Program-made: the position numbers and the translations under genes
The notes under the pieces: generated by a model
Told to the model about the DNA's origin: nothing
The model's database searches: none
What the model saw: the letters and a program-made list of their open reading frames with translations, nothing else
Shown here: positions 49,429 through 59,247 of the stretch, one piece after another
How the letters are laid out: each line of letters opens with the position of its first letter
Position numbering within the stretch: position 1 is the first letter of the stretch
NCBI GenBank assembly: GCA_012845835.1
Contig: JABAKD010000029.1
Span: forward strand, 13,531,892-13,595,891
From: Undaria pinnatifida
Taxonomy: Eukaryota; Sar; Phaeophyceae; Laminariales; Alariaceae
Reading direction: 5' to 3'
Length of the DNA: 64,000 nucleotides

Positions 49429-52400
49429 GTTTGCTGCTGTTGGTGGTGGTGGTGGTGGTGGTGGTGGTGGTGGTGGTGGTGGTGGCGGTGTTGGTGTTGG
49501 TGGTGTTGGTGTTGGTATTGGTGTTGGTGTTGGTGTTGGTGTTGTTGCTGTGCTTGCTGGGTTTTTTTTTAATGCTGTACAGCAGTACAGCATTCCACTA
49601 CTACTGCTCACAAGGTGCACAGCCCACCATTTAATACCATAACTGCTGCGCTGCACGTAACCAGCACAAAAAAAAATGTACCCAGCCAAAAAACACGCAT
49701 GATTTTTTTTTGCTGGAAAATTCCGTCGAAAACAACACTCACAGCGGGCTACAGCAACAGCACTTCAGAGAGTGTTTGCGCTTTTGTTAGTTTTTAAACA
49801 AGAGACAACGCAGCACAGTTATAGCAGATACCCAGGTACACCAGAAGCACCCGAGGCAGAGACAGGTGGAGCGTCACACAGAACCACGGGCGTCTTTGAT
49901 CCTCGGAGGAGATTCTCCCAGTCGAAGAACTGCTGGAGTCGGCGGTGGCCCGGTTTTGCCGGAGGCAACAACTAACTCTAGTCGGCCGAGTACAAAAATA
50001 AAGCACAACTACTGGTACTGTCGTGAACGATGCGAGGCCACAACTAATTCTAGTCGACTGAGTACCAAAAAGCATCTAGCACACAAATAAAGCACTAGTA
50101 GTACTGGTACGGACATAACCGGTGTGAGTACTTTTTTTGTGCACCCAACAGTAGATTTTTTTCAATTTTGAATCCATGGCCCCCCAACAAGCAAAGGTCC
50201 TATCAGTGGGAGGATGGGAAAGAAAGCAGGACCACCCACGAATTTCTGCCAAACGCTTTGCTCTTTTCTACCCATTCTGACGTTTTCTGCCCTTTGCCTC
50301 TGCCGCGTGTGCTGGCGGGTGACTCCTCCAGGGATCCTCTTGGCACGGGCGGACGATGCTGCACGCCGAAGAAGGCCTCTGGCTAGCAGAGCGGGGCATG
50401 CTTACCGTTCACCCTCCTCATACAGAGCAACAAACCGCCACGGCGGCGGCGGCGGTGGCGGCGACGAAGCTGACACCGCAGGCGGCACGCGCCGCTAAAC
50501 CCCAGGGCGAAGGAAAGGCAGAGCGAGGAATACTTTCAGTTCAGCTTCCTCATGCCGAACGACACCCCGCGGTGGTGGCGGCGGGGGCGGCGGCGGTGGT
50601 GGGCCTGGCGCCGATCGCGGCACGTGCTGCCAGAACCCGGAACAACGGAGAGGACGGTTGGACCTCCGCCTCCGTCCACCGTCCCCATGGGGAATCCCAC
50701 ACCGCGACAACGGCGGTGACAGCGGCGGCGGCGGGGCTAACAACGAAAGCGGCACGCGCCGCCGAAACCGAGAACATAGGAGGGGACGGTTGGACCGCCG
50801 CCCCCGCCTGGCCAGAGGGTGAAGAAAGCGTAGCGCCACAGGCAGAGATGCCACCGGCGACAGTCACACCGAATTACGCCGCTCTTAGCCCCCCCCTCCT
50901 GTCTTGCGCTCGTGCAGCACCGCGCATGCCTTCAAAGCGTCCAGCCGTGACACCAACCGCGGCGAAATCACTCCCAGCAACAAGCAACGCTAGTAGTGAA
51001 AACGGCGTCGGCGGCGGTGGTGGTGGTGGTGGTTATATAGGTGTCGGTGTCGGTGGTGGTGGCGGTGGTGATGGTCCCGGTGATGGTGGTGGTGGCGGCG
51101 GCGAGGGTGGTGGTACGAGCGATGGTGGTGGCGATGGCGGCGGCGATGGTGGTGGCGGTAGCGACGGTGAAGGGGTTGTTGCTGTGACAGCCCCGTTACG
51201 CGCGGCATTACCCGCCAACCAGCAGAGCCGTCCCCCCGCAACCGCGCCCAAAACACCGCCAGCCCCCGTTGCCATGGTAGGGCTTCCTGACCCGGACAAA
51301 ACCGGAAACACGCCGTCTGACGCAGGCGAGAGCAACCCTACTTTGCCTAGAGAAAACCCTCGTGTTGTGCCGGCCGGGGCTGAAATCGCGCGAACCTACG
51401 ATGTGGGGCCGGTGTCGGAGGAGAGACAGCAATGGCGGCGGGGCGCTAAGCGGGGAAGGCCCGGCGCGGGCGGTGGCGGCGAGCATCCTGCCCTGTCCGT
51501 CGGGGAAATGTTCGAGATTTTGGGGCGGGCCGGGGTGCCGTGGGAGTGCTATCGGGCCTACGCGGAGCTCAAGCGAAGGTACGGTGTATGTCTTTTGTCG
51601 TGGGCGTCGTCGTCGTCATTGTTGGCGTTGGCTTTTGCCTTTTCACGCTTCTAGTCCGCGTTCGAAGTCGTGTCCCCTTTAGCACTGCACCCATACTTTA
51701 GAATTTGTTTCCTGGACGCGTGCTACGATAGAGATTCTCCACTTTTTTTTCTAATACTACCCCTCAATTTGGGAGCTTAATCCCTTTACAACTGGAAACC
51801 CATTTTTGGCGACAAAATTACTTGGATTTAGTATAGGGAGGGGTTCGGGGGCTCTAAAGGGGTCAAGACCTCTCCCTAAAACCCGTTTTGTTTTTAGACA
51901 ATATATATATTGCTACATTGTACGGGATGAAAGATCCTATGGCCTAGCTAGGTACACGACGAGAATCATGCTTTTTTTTTTTTCCCCCGACGATGTTGGG
52001 TCAACGCCTTTACAGCTGGAGCCCCTTTTTGGGGACAAATTTACTTGAAGTTGGTTTGGGGAGGGATTTCGGGGGCTCTCAAGGGGTTAAGGAGCCTCGC
52101 CATTCAGAGAACAAAATAGCCAAAAAGAGGTATACCTCTATCGAATCATGCGCTAAATACTTGGAATTAGTGTGGAAAGGTTTTTGCTGTAGGAAAAGGG
52201 TGAAAGTGAAACGGGCGTAGCTGCCGTGTCGTCCTTACACCTCGACAGACGCGGAGGTATGGCGTCAACAAGCCTTGACAACGCGTTTTTGCTCTAGACG
52301 TTTTTTGTTTTAGACAGCTAAAAACGTGGGGTCGCTCACGCTTCGTGTAAAGCCTCCTCAACAAGCAGACCCGCTGCCGCTTTCAGGCCTGCGCGAAGGT

Positions 52401-54279
52401 CAATTAAAAACGAGCAAGTTTGTTTTCAGATATTTTGTTGTAACATACCTGGTATTGTTTTACACGTGTTGAAGCTCGTTGGCGTAGGATGCACCGCATT
52501 CTTCTCAGATTGCACCGCGTTTGGCTGGGGCTGCAACGCATTCGGCTGAGGTTGCACCGCGCATTTTTATTAGGTTTCGCGGCCTTTGTCTCAGGCTGCA
52601 TCGCATTTTTCTCAGGTTGCACCGCATTTTTTCGTGAAACGTCAACACCGGCAAGGGTTTGCGTTCCCGCGTGCTCCCGAACCTTACGTATCACACGGTC
52701 GCATGACGCGTACGATGATGGTTCCAAGTTGTAACCGCTAGACTACTCAACGCTCGATGGCACCCAGGAGTATTGAAAGCTCTGGGGTATGGCAGCACGC
52801 GGACCACTGCCATCGACCTGCCTTCAAAACCATCGCCTGGGTCCGTTCCTGTACACCGTTCAACAGTACAGCAGCGCATCTGTCTGTGCCCAGTCCTGTA
52901 AACCGCACAACAGTTGACCAACGGACGATTGTTTTAATGTCTTGTACTTTGGTTTTGAGTTGTGTCCATGAATGTATGTATCGCCCCCCGCTCCTAGGGA
53001 CTACGGCCATGCATGATATGATTACCCCCCCGTCGTCGTGGCACAGAAAGGAGAGTGGCTATGGAAACCCCGGGGCTGAATTACAACGTGTTTACTGTTT
53101 TTCCGCAGGTCGTACGTGGTCAGGCGCCGGGCGGAGGATACAATTGGGCATGACGAGAAGGCTCCTCGCGCTGCACCGCTGCTCTGGTTCACGAACAAGC
53201 GTACCTTGCCACGAGCTGGCGCCGCCGCTGGTAACGCCGCCAGCGGGGATCACCTCAACCGCACCCCCGCTTCCTCCCCCTCCCCCGCCCCTTCCTCCTT
53301 CTCCTCTTCCCCACTCCCTTCCTCCTCTTCTCCCCCCCCCTCCTCCTTCTTCTCCTCCTCCCCCCTCTCCTGCTCCTTCCCTTCCTCCTCCTCCCTCTCT
53401 TCCACCTCCTCTTCCTCCTCTTCCACCTCGCCCTCGTCCACCCCGCCCCCCCAACTTCCCGTGACGTTTCACGTGTACAACCCGTCCTCCGCGTTTCGAA
53501 AGCGCAACCCCGGCCCGCCCGATTCCCTAGTCGCGGTGTGCCGGTTCGGCGATCCGATGCCTCCACACGGAGAACTTGTTGCCCTCGCCGACCACCACTC
53601 TCGGCTAAGGCGGGAAGGCTTAGAAAGGTTGAAGCAAGAAGGCTTAAATAGGTCGAGGCAGGAAGACTTAAATAGACCGAGGCAAGACGGCTTAAGGAAA
53701 GAAGGTCGAGGTAGGTTAAGAAAAGAAGGCGTTGATAGGTCAAGGCAAGAACGCTTAGCTAGCCTGGGGCAAGCAGGCTTAGAGGGCACCCCGGGCCCTA
53801 ACACCTCCAGCCAGAATGAAAACGGCAGAGAGGGCACACTTAATCCTAAGCCTAGTCTCCCAAGACAGAATTACGATACGGGTGGGCGCGAGACCGGGGG
53901 TCAAGGAAGTGAGAGGGGAGGGGGGGGTAGCGCCGAGGAAAGGGTGCTGTCGCGGCCGGGGGCGGCGGGGGTGAAGGCAGTAGAGGGGCAGGGGGCGTCG
54001 ACAGCGGTAGGGTGGGAGGGGGTGGCAAGGTCGATAGGGGGGGGGGAGGGGAGCATGGAGAAGAAGGCGCTAGGGAAAGAGGGGCCTCCTACGGTAAAGC
54101 TGGCGCTAGGCGGGAAGGGGTTTCCAATGGTAAATCAAGGCGTAGGGGGGGAGGGCGCTCCCATGGTGAAGCTGGCGGTAGTGTCAGCGGAGGCGGAGGT
54201 GCAGTTGTTTGATGTCTGCACGCACGATCCGAGCGTGGTAGCAGCGGGAGGTGATCGCGTGAAGGGTTCGGAAAACTAG
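48620..54279 (+). CDS. TSEN54: tRNA-splicing endonuclease subunit SEN54 homologue, 3 exons, 864 residues
   Basis: SEN54 is the structural subunit that pairs with SEN2 in the nuclear tRNA-splicing endonuclease. Exons: 48620-48796, 50332-51578, 53109-54279 (2595 nt). N-terminal SEN54 blocks: KAIWHEELAAFEVLQPRGDS-LKSM (exon 1) joined to MLHAEEGLWLAERGML (exon 2), then LSVGEMFEILGRAGVPW, ECYRAYAELKRR joined across intron 2 to SYVVRRRAED. The C-terminal block holds VTFHVYNPSSAFRKRNPG (about residues 590-607) and KLAVVSAEAEVQLFDVCTHD (about 829-848). Between them lie insertions: Ala/Pro-rich units, a Gly-rich run, a Ser/Pro run, and about six imperfect units like RQEGLNRSRQE. At 864 residues it is far longer than human TSEN54 (about 526). 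Phases 0 and 2 fit at both introns. Confidence 0.9.
49345..49560 (+). repeat. (GTT)n then (GGT)n compound microsatellite (SEN54 intron 1)
   Basis: About 85 bp of GTT units, then about 50 bp of GGT, then GTTGGT units; no C over most of the tract. Confidence 0.95.
50332..51578 (+). CDS. TSEN54: SEN54 exon 2 (with long low-complexity insertions)
   Basis: 1247 nt after GACTCCTCCAG. Begins GSSWHGRTMLHAEEGLWLAE. Continues with three Ala-rich units (each ending AARAA) alternating with H(P/T/G)-rich segments, a Gly/Asp run (about 51000-51175), and ends with the conserved HPALSVGEMFEILGRAGVPW and CYRAYAELKR. Donor AG|GTACGG. Confidence 0.9.
51784..51873. mobile_element. MITE family B (TTAA target, piggyBac-like ends), nested copy 1
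   Basis: CCCTTTACAACTGGAAACCC at left, GGGGGCTCTAAAGGGGTCAAG at right: CC(Y)TTTA ends in inverted orientation next to TTAA/TCAA. CCYT termini and TTAA duplication are the piggyBac rule. Interior GACAAAATTACTTGGATTTA is typical of the family. Confidence 0.75.
52006..52096. mobile_element. MITE family B, nested copy 2
   Basis: GTCAACGCCTTTACAGCTGG at left, GGCTCTCAAGGGGTTAAGG at right, interior GGGGACAAATTTACTTGAAG. Interrupts family A between GATGTTGGGT and GGAGCCTCGCC, where uninterrupted copies have TTAA or TCAG. Confidence 0.75.
52485..52645 (-). repeat. About 26-bp tandem repeat, 6 copies (SEN54 intron 2)
   Basis: TGCACCGCATTTTTCTCAGG with TTGCA(C/T)CGC and GGCTG(C/G)A variants. Confidence 0.75.
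53109..54279 (+). CDS. TSEN54: SEN54 exon 3 (C-terminal domain)
   Basis: 1171 nt after TTTTTCCGCAG, ending in TAG. SYVVRRRAED and LLWFTNKRTLPR, then a Ser/Pro run (53270-53450, TCC-rich), VTFHVYNPSSAFRKRNPG, a run of GL(x)R(x)RQE-type units (53605-53785), and KLAVVSAEAEVQLFDVCTHD near the end. Confidence 0.9.
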
Positions 54280-54792
54280 GGAGGGGGGGGGGGGGGAAGT
54301 GACGCTGTGGCACCCATCTCGGGTTCTGGTTGGCGCTGAGGAGGGGGGTGCTGGGTACAGCTATGAACTTCGCTTTGTTGTGCGCGGGTGGAAGAAGGAC
54401 GTGGCGACATGCACACGCTGCTACAACACCAAGTGGGTTGTGAGATCAAAGAAAGAAGCAAATGTTTGTGTGGCTTATCTCCGACTAGTATTCCACGTCC
54501 GACGTAGCGGGTGTTTCTTTTGACCTTCGTGTTGCAAGAAACGGGCATCGCTTTGGGCACCCAGGAAGCCATAATTTTCTTTTTAAGCGCACTGTTTGTG
54601 GGCAGAACGCGACAAAGCGCGCACTCATCGATTTGGGCTGCGACAAGAGTTTTAGAAGCGCACTGTGGGAGGACGTGACAAACGAGGTCGTTAATTTGAG
54701 TTGCTGTCATTGCCCACAAGCTTGACGCGGCTACTTTTGGGTGAGGTGCGGCGACGCCGAATGGTCGATCGTTTCCTTCCAACTCAGAGTCG

Positions 54793-55056
54793 TTCTGCGG
54801 TAGCCCCCCCCCCCGACTTTTCGTTGACAAAATCGCCGATTTTGAAACCAGCTCGCTGCCGTGTCTCCTAAAATACGGTGCCCCTTGCCACCCCGACGTC
54901 ATCGTTCGATACTACTACTAGCCCTTTGCAAACAATACAGCATGTGGAGGCTATCTTTTAATAGCGGCCTTTGTCGTCTCGAGCAGCCATGAAACGTTCG
55001 TTAGAGAAAACAGAAAAAACAAACGCTGGTTTTGGGGGGGGCTATCGTACAATCAG
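54793..55056. mobile_element. MITE family C copy downstream of SEN54
   Basis: TTCTGCGGTAGCCCCCCCCC at left, GGGGGGGCTATCGTACAA at right, interior CCTTGCCACCCCGACGTCAT. A second, half-length copy of the right part follows at 55080-55198. Confidence 0.78.
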
Positions 55057-55254
55057 TCCAAACGATAACATACTTGAAGAGATATTGTTTTCATAGCATC
55101 CTTCCTCGTGTCGAGCAGCCATGAAACATTCGTTATAGAAAAAAAAAGAAAGAAAAACGCTGGTTTGGGGGGGGGGGGCTATCGCAGCATCAGTTCTCAC
55201 GGGAAACCGCCTCCTCTCAATCGCGCGGTCGGTTAGCGCCCAACCCCACGAAGG

Positions 55255-56614
55255 TGCTACGGTATTGCCGTGGGAGCCTAGCAAACGCGTCGGATCTAGC
55301 ATGGGGATATGGGATACGAGCGGTTTTACATGTCTTTGAAGGCGTGTGCGTATAGAAAAAAGGGGATACCTGGTCATACGAGTTGGCATAGCGCAAATTA
55401 ATATTAGTTCGTTCCGTGGAGCCCTATAGGAATATTTCAAAGAGCTTCCCTAAAGACACAAGTGAGTGAACATCGTGAATCCTGCCTAGGAGAGAGACCT
55501 GTGCAAGGGGTTACCCGTATCTGTATCAAGCCTTCTCATTATAAATGGCAGTGTCGGCAGGACTTTCTCTCTTCTCTGGTATTCTTTTGCAACCGCTCGA
55601 GGTTTGCTGGCGAGGTTTTCGACTATCCCGCCTTAAATCCCAGCGTCTTCGCATACTTTCGTAGTTGCCCGTTTTCCTTTTTCTGTTTCCCTTGTTCCAT
55701 TCCCCGCGTTAATGTGAGAACGACGGTAGCTCTCGAGACTGCAAATTTGGCCGTGCCCGCTCGGTTTTCTGTATCCCGTTTCCTGTCTTCCGTTCCCCGT
55801 TTTCTTTTTTCTGCATTAGGTTTTTCCTGGGGCTTCGTAGCCTCGCAGGATCGACGTGTGAGAGTGGGTTTTGAATAGCCGCATCTTCGAGTCATGTTCT
55901 AGACCATGGAACCTGTGCTTCCCCGAATCTTCCATATTTCTGTACAATGTTAAGGTAGTATTAGTGGGGTATTAGTCCGTTTGACCACTTGCAAAAGGTT
56001 AACCAATGGCTTACCCAAACTAAGCCTTATAACACTCTCCCCCCCTGAAACGGCGGGATGGCAGGTCGGCCGGATATACGGCGGACCTCTGTCTTTATCC
56101 AAGCCGTTTCATTCCCTGGGGTACCAGGGAGAGTATTTTTCAAGTTCGACATGGGGAAAGTCTGCAAAGTTTATTATTGTGGATGGTGGGGATCGAACCC
56201 ACGACCCAAAAACCCATGGTCTGTCGATGACGCCATTTGTTAAGGTATTAGTGGGGTATTAGTCCGTTTGACCACTTGCAAAAGGTTAACCAACGGCTTA
56301 CCTAAACTAAGCCTTATAACAATATACGACTCATCAGGGTGGGCTAGTGTTATGGTATTGCCCTGGGAGCCTAGCAACGGCGTATAATCTAGGACGTGGG
56401 CTTGGGATAAAAATAGGTTCCCATGCCTTGAAGGCGTGCGCGTACAGGAAAAGGGGGATGCTACGAACTGGCATGGCGCACTGCGTTCCGTCGCTACGGG
56501 TATATTAGATAGAGCTTCTTTAAGGATACAAGTGGGTGAAAATCGTGGAGCCTGTACAGTAGAGAGACCTGCAAAGAGGTGGCTTGTGTCTGTAACAGCG
56601 CTTCTCATTATACA
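55255..56614 (+). mobile_element. Non-coding LTR element with two 270-290-bp direct repeats
   Basis: 55255-55545 and 56348-56614 share GGTATTGCC(G/C)TGGGAGCC, GAAGGCGTG(T/C)GCGTA, GAGAGACCTG and CTTCTCATTATA. The right copy starts TGTTATGG and ends TACA. After the left copy is TGGCAGTGTCGGCAGGAC, very close to the TRIM PBS; before the right copy is CATCAGGGTGGGCTAG, a purine-rich tract. The internal part carries the nested TRIM and no recognisable gag-pol. Confidence 0.7.
55949..56321 (-). mobile_element. TRIM copy nested in an LTR element, 373 bp
   Basis: Reverse-strand copy of the 27-kb TRIM: terminal repeats at 55949-56034 and 56238-56321, with the same PBS-like, T-arm-like (GGATCGAACCCACGACCC on this strand) and polypurine features. 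The host sequence on either side (TTCCATATTTCTG and CGACTCATCAGGGTGGGCTA) is contiguous in the related copy at 38.60-38.65 kb, which marks the insertion site; ACAAT occurs at both junctions. Confidence 0.82.
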
Positions 56615-56659
56615 TACCTGCGCTCGCTCGTGAAGACGTAGGCCGTCTGTGGCTGCAAC

Positions 56660-56986
56660 AACACTCTGCCACGTTATTGTTGTGGTTGTGGTTGTTGTGG
56701 TTGTTGTGGTTGTGGTTGTTGTGGTTGTTTGTTGTGGTTGTGGTTGTGGTGGTTGTGGTTGTGGTTGTTGTGGTTGTTGTGGTTGTGGTTGTTGTGGTTG
56801 TTGTGGTTGTGGTTGTTGTGGTTGTTGTGGTTGTTGTTGTTGTGGTTGTGGTTGTTGTGGTTGTGGTTGTTGTGGTTGTGGTTGTGGTTGTGGTTGTTGT
56901 GGTTATGGTTGTGGCTGTAGTTGTTGTGGTTGTGGTTGTGGTTGTTGTGGTTGTGGTTGTGGTTGTGGTTGTGGTTGTGGTTGTGG

Positions 56987-57020
<34 letters not shown>

Positions 57021-57092
57021 GGTTGTTGTTGTTGTTGTTGTTGTTGTTGTGGTTGGTGTTGTGGTGGTTGTGGTTGTTGTTGTTGTTGTTTT
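56660..57092 (+). repeat. (GTGGTT)(GTT)n array, about 430 bp
   Basis: Irregular mix of TGTGGT and TGT units giving Val/Cys/Leu homopolymer-like frames. Strand-asymmetric (no C in long stretches). No reason to believe it is coding. Confidence 0.95.
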
Positions 57093-57214
57093 ACGATTTA
57101 AACATGTTATCCTCCGGCGGATGGTCATAAACAAATTATTACGTTCTTCCAAGTTTCACGTGCGTGCCGTGTGTCAAAAATAACTCGGTTGCCCAAAAAA
57201 CGGTGCAATCATAC

Positions 57215-57873
57215 CGTGGCAATATCGTCGCAAACTCCGCGACCTCCCCAGCGGCCGCGCCCCACTGAATACATCCATGATGGCAAATCACCATCTTCCT
57301 ATCGACAGTATTGCCCTCCGCTACAAAAGAACGACACAATCACAAATAAAAGCGAAACCTTCCGCTGCGCTGCACACAGCTGAACCCAGCAAACAATAGG
57401 GTACATCGCGACAAAAAAAAAAACGGCGCTTCTCCCCCGTTAACACTCGCAAAACAAAAACCCAGCGCAAAGCAGACCGAAAAACGCGGCGCGCTATACA
57501 TGCAAATCAAAAACACATCGGGACGCGATTGCGACGAATTCCGTCTGAAGGGCCAATCACTCAGCGAAAAAACAGAAACAAGAACAAAAACGAAAAGAAG
57601 AGAAAGAATACGAAAAAAGTGAAAAAAAAAAACCTTCCTGTAAAATTTTACGCGCTACATACGTATGTGCGAAGGGTACAAGCGGGAGGGAGGTAGAGCG
57701 GCGAAAGGGACACGACGACGTCGGCTTCCACTGCCGACGACAACACAAAACATACCTACCTGTATCTCGGCGCGCGGAGCCGCGCGAGAGTCTACAACAA
57801 CGACCCCCCCTGCCCTCCCCCCCCTCCCCCCTCCCTCCTTCTCGCCTCGGAAAAACGCCGAAAGCGAAGCCAA
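57215..57873 (-). CDS. Unidentified gene Q, 2 exons recovered
   Basis: Exon 57873(approx.)-57756 ends EIQV with donor AG|GTATGT. Exon 57320-57215 follows CTTTTGTAG and reads EGNTVDRKMVICHHGCIQWG, AAAGEVAEFATILP before CG|GTATGA. The joined frame DSRAAPRAEIQV-A-EGNTVD is continuous. No family recognised; both ends of the gene are missing. The downstream side meets the GTGGTT array and LTR DNA, so the gene may be disrupted or have long introns. Confidence 0.4.
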
Positions 57874-58039
57874 CCGTGCTGAGGCACAGCCCTACGCGTG
57901 CGCCCGCCGTGCAGAAAAACTGCTTGATAGTCGCAGCAGAACACGCCTGAGGGTATTCTCAGTGCAGCGCGGCGTCAAACATGTCTTGGCGCAACGCAGA
58001 GCACACCATCAGAGCACCAAATCGAAAGGCCCTTCAAGG

Positions 58040-58321
58040 GCGCGTGCTACGACAACAGAGGTGCACCACTTTCTTTCTGCGAGTTCCTCAAGTTTGGGAG
58101 CGCTCAACACCCTTCCCAAAAAACAATTTTTGGAGAAAAACAAACACCAAAACTATCGGATGAAAAATGCCATCGTCGCCTAGGTACACAAGGAGAAAAT
58201 CACGAGAAGAGAAGAAAAAAAACGGCGTATTTTCCCCCATGATTCGGGGTTAACGATCCTCGTTCTTCAGGAACCAACGTAGCCGAAAAAAAAAAGGAGA
58301 ACCTCTATCGTAGCACGCGTC
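58040..58321. mobile_element. MITE family A copy (282 bp) with CAGGG-type flank duplication
   Basis: Ends GCGCGTGCTACGAC... and ...TCGTAGCACGCGTC are inverted repeats, and both flanks read CAAGG, a 5-bp target duplication. Interior has the family signature: GGGAGC(T/G)C, an A-rich GGAGAAAAA block, and (C)ATTCAG/GAAC near the right end. Lies between genes P and Q. Confidence 0.85.
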
Positions 58322-58712
58322 CAAGGAGATGATGATAAGGCGAGCCTGCCTACTCCCTTTTGGCACCTGCTATGTGTGTGCTGTTGGTTCCCACCGGCAG
58401 ACACGGCCATGAATCGTTGACGAAGTGCCGAGAGATGTTCCCGTCGGCCGTTTTCCCACACCCGCTAGGCTCACCGCCCGGCCCCGCCCCAATCCGCCCC
58501 CGCTCCGCCCCCGCCAGGCCATGCGTCTTGTCTCGATGCCCGGCACAACGAACACGTTTCTCGGGGTAGCAATCACTCCGGGGTTTCGCGTTCGATCCAC
58601 CCCCTTGGCATTGTCGGAGCTTCTCTTACTGCCTCGCTTTTGAACCTTCTCGGCTTTGTTTATTTTTCAGCACCGTTTTGCTAAGCTCGCGCCCTCCAAC
58701 CACCCGTCAAGT

Positions 58713-59247
58713 TTACTCGCCCCCTCCGCCTTTATTGTTGTCTGCCGCGCCTGCCGCTTTGCTCGCCCGCCCCTCCCACGCCTTCTTCTCTGTGCTTGCC
58801 GGTGAGCTGGCGGCTGCTGCGGCAGCAGTTTTACGTGCGGCAGCAGCAGCACCCGTAGAAGCATCAACAACAGCGTTGACGGTGGCGGCAGGGGCGATAG
58901 CGGCACCGGTAGCGGCGGTGGTAGTGGCGGCGGCGACGGCGGCGGTACCGGCGGCGGTACCGGTGCCGGTGGTGCCGGTGGCAGCGACGGCAGCAGCAGC
59001 GTCTGTTACCGCCACCGGCAAGTACACGCGGCCCTTCTCCCCGTCATCGCTGGAGAACGCGGCCGTATTCCCAACGTTGGCGTCGCCGGAGGCACCGGAG
59101 ACATCAGAGGCGTCGATGGGGAGCTGTTCGGACGAATGGTCCACCGATGCGGGCTCGTCGTACCCGAGAGCGACCAGCAATGGTTGGCAGGCGTACTGGA
59201 CCTGCTGCCGACGAAATGCTGGCATCTCGGCGGCCCAACGGGTTGCC
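58713..59247 (-). CDS. Gene P exon c (C-terminus)
   Basis: 535 nt. TRWAAEMPAFRRQQVQYACQ, PLLVALGYDEPASVDHSSEQ, LPIDASDVSGASGDANVG, then a long Ala/Thr/Gly low-complexity region and a Lys/Gly-rich end before TAA. The opposite strand is also open over most of this GC-rich stretch, but lacks matching splice sites. Confidence 0.55.

Larger units (their letters stand above)
51717..52153. mobile_element. MITE family A copy carrying two nested TTAA-type MITEs (SEN54 intron 2)
   Basis: Left end GACGCGTGCTACGATAGAG and right end GAGGTATACCTCTATCGAAT bracket 437 bp. Two family B units (51784-51873 and 52006-52096) interrupt it exactly where other family A copies read GGGAGCTTAAGACC and GGGT(T/C)AAGGAGCC. 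Removing both leaves a normal-length copy of about 260 bp. Confidence 0.82.

Noticed and set aside
54276..54902. 208-codon minus-strand ORF (contains WAMTATQINDLVCHVLPQC)
   Set aside because: It overlaps the SEN54 3' flank, a 67-bp imperfect direct repeat and a MITE C end, and has no splice or family support; composition changes where the repeats begin.
56520..57183. Poly-Thr, poly-Val and poly-Cys ORFs
   Set aside because: Products of the GTGGTT/GTT microsatellite.
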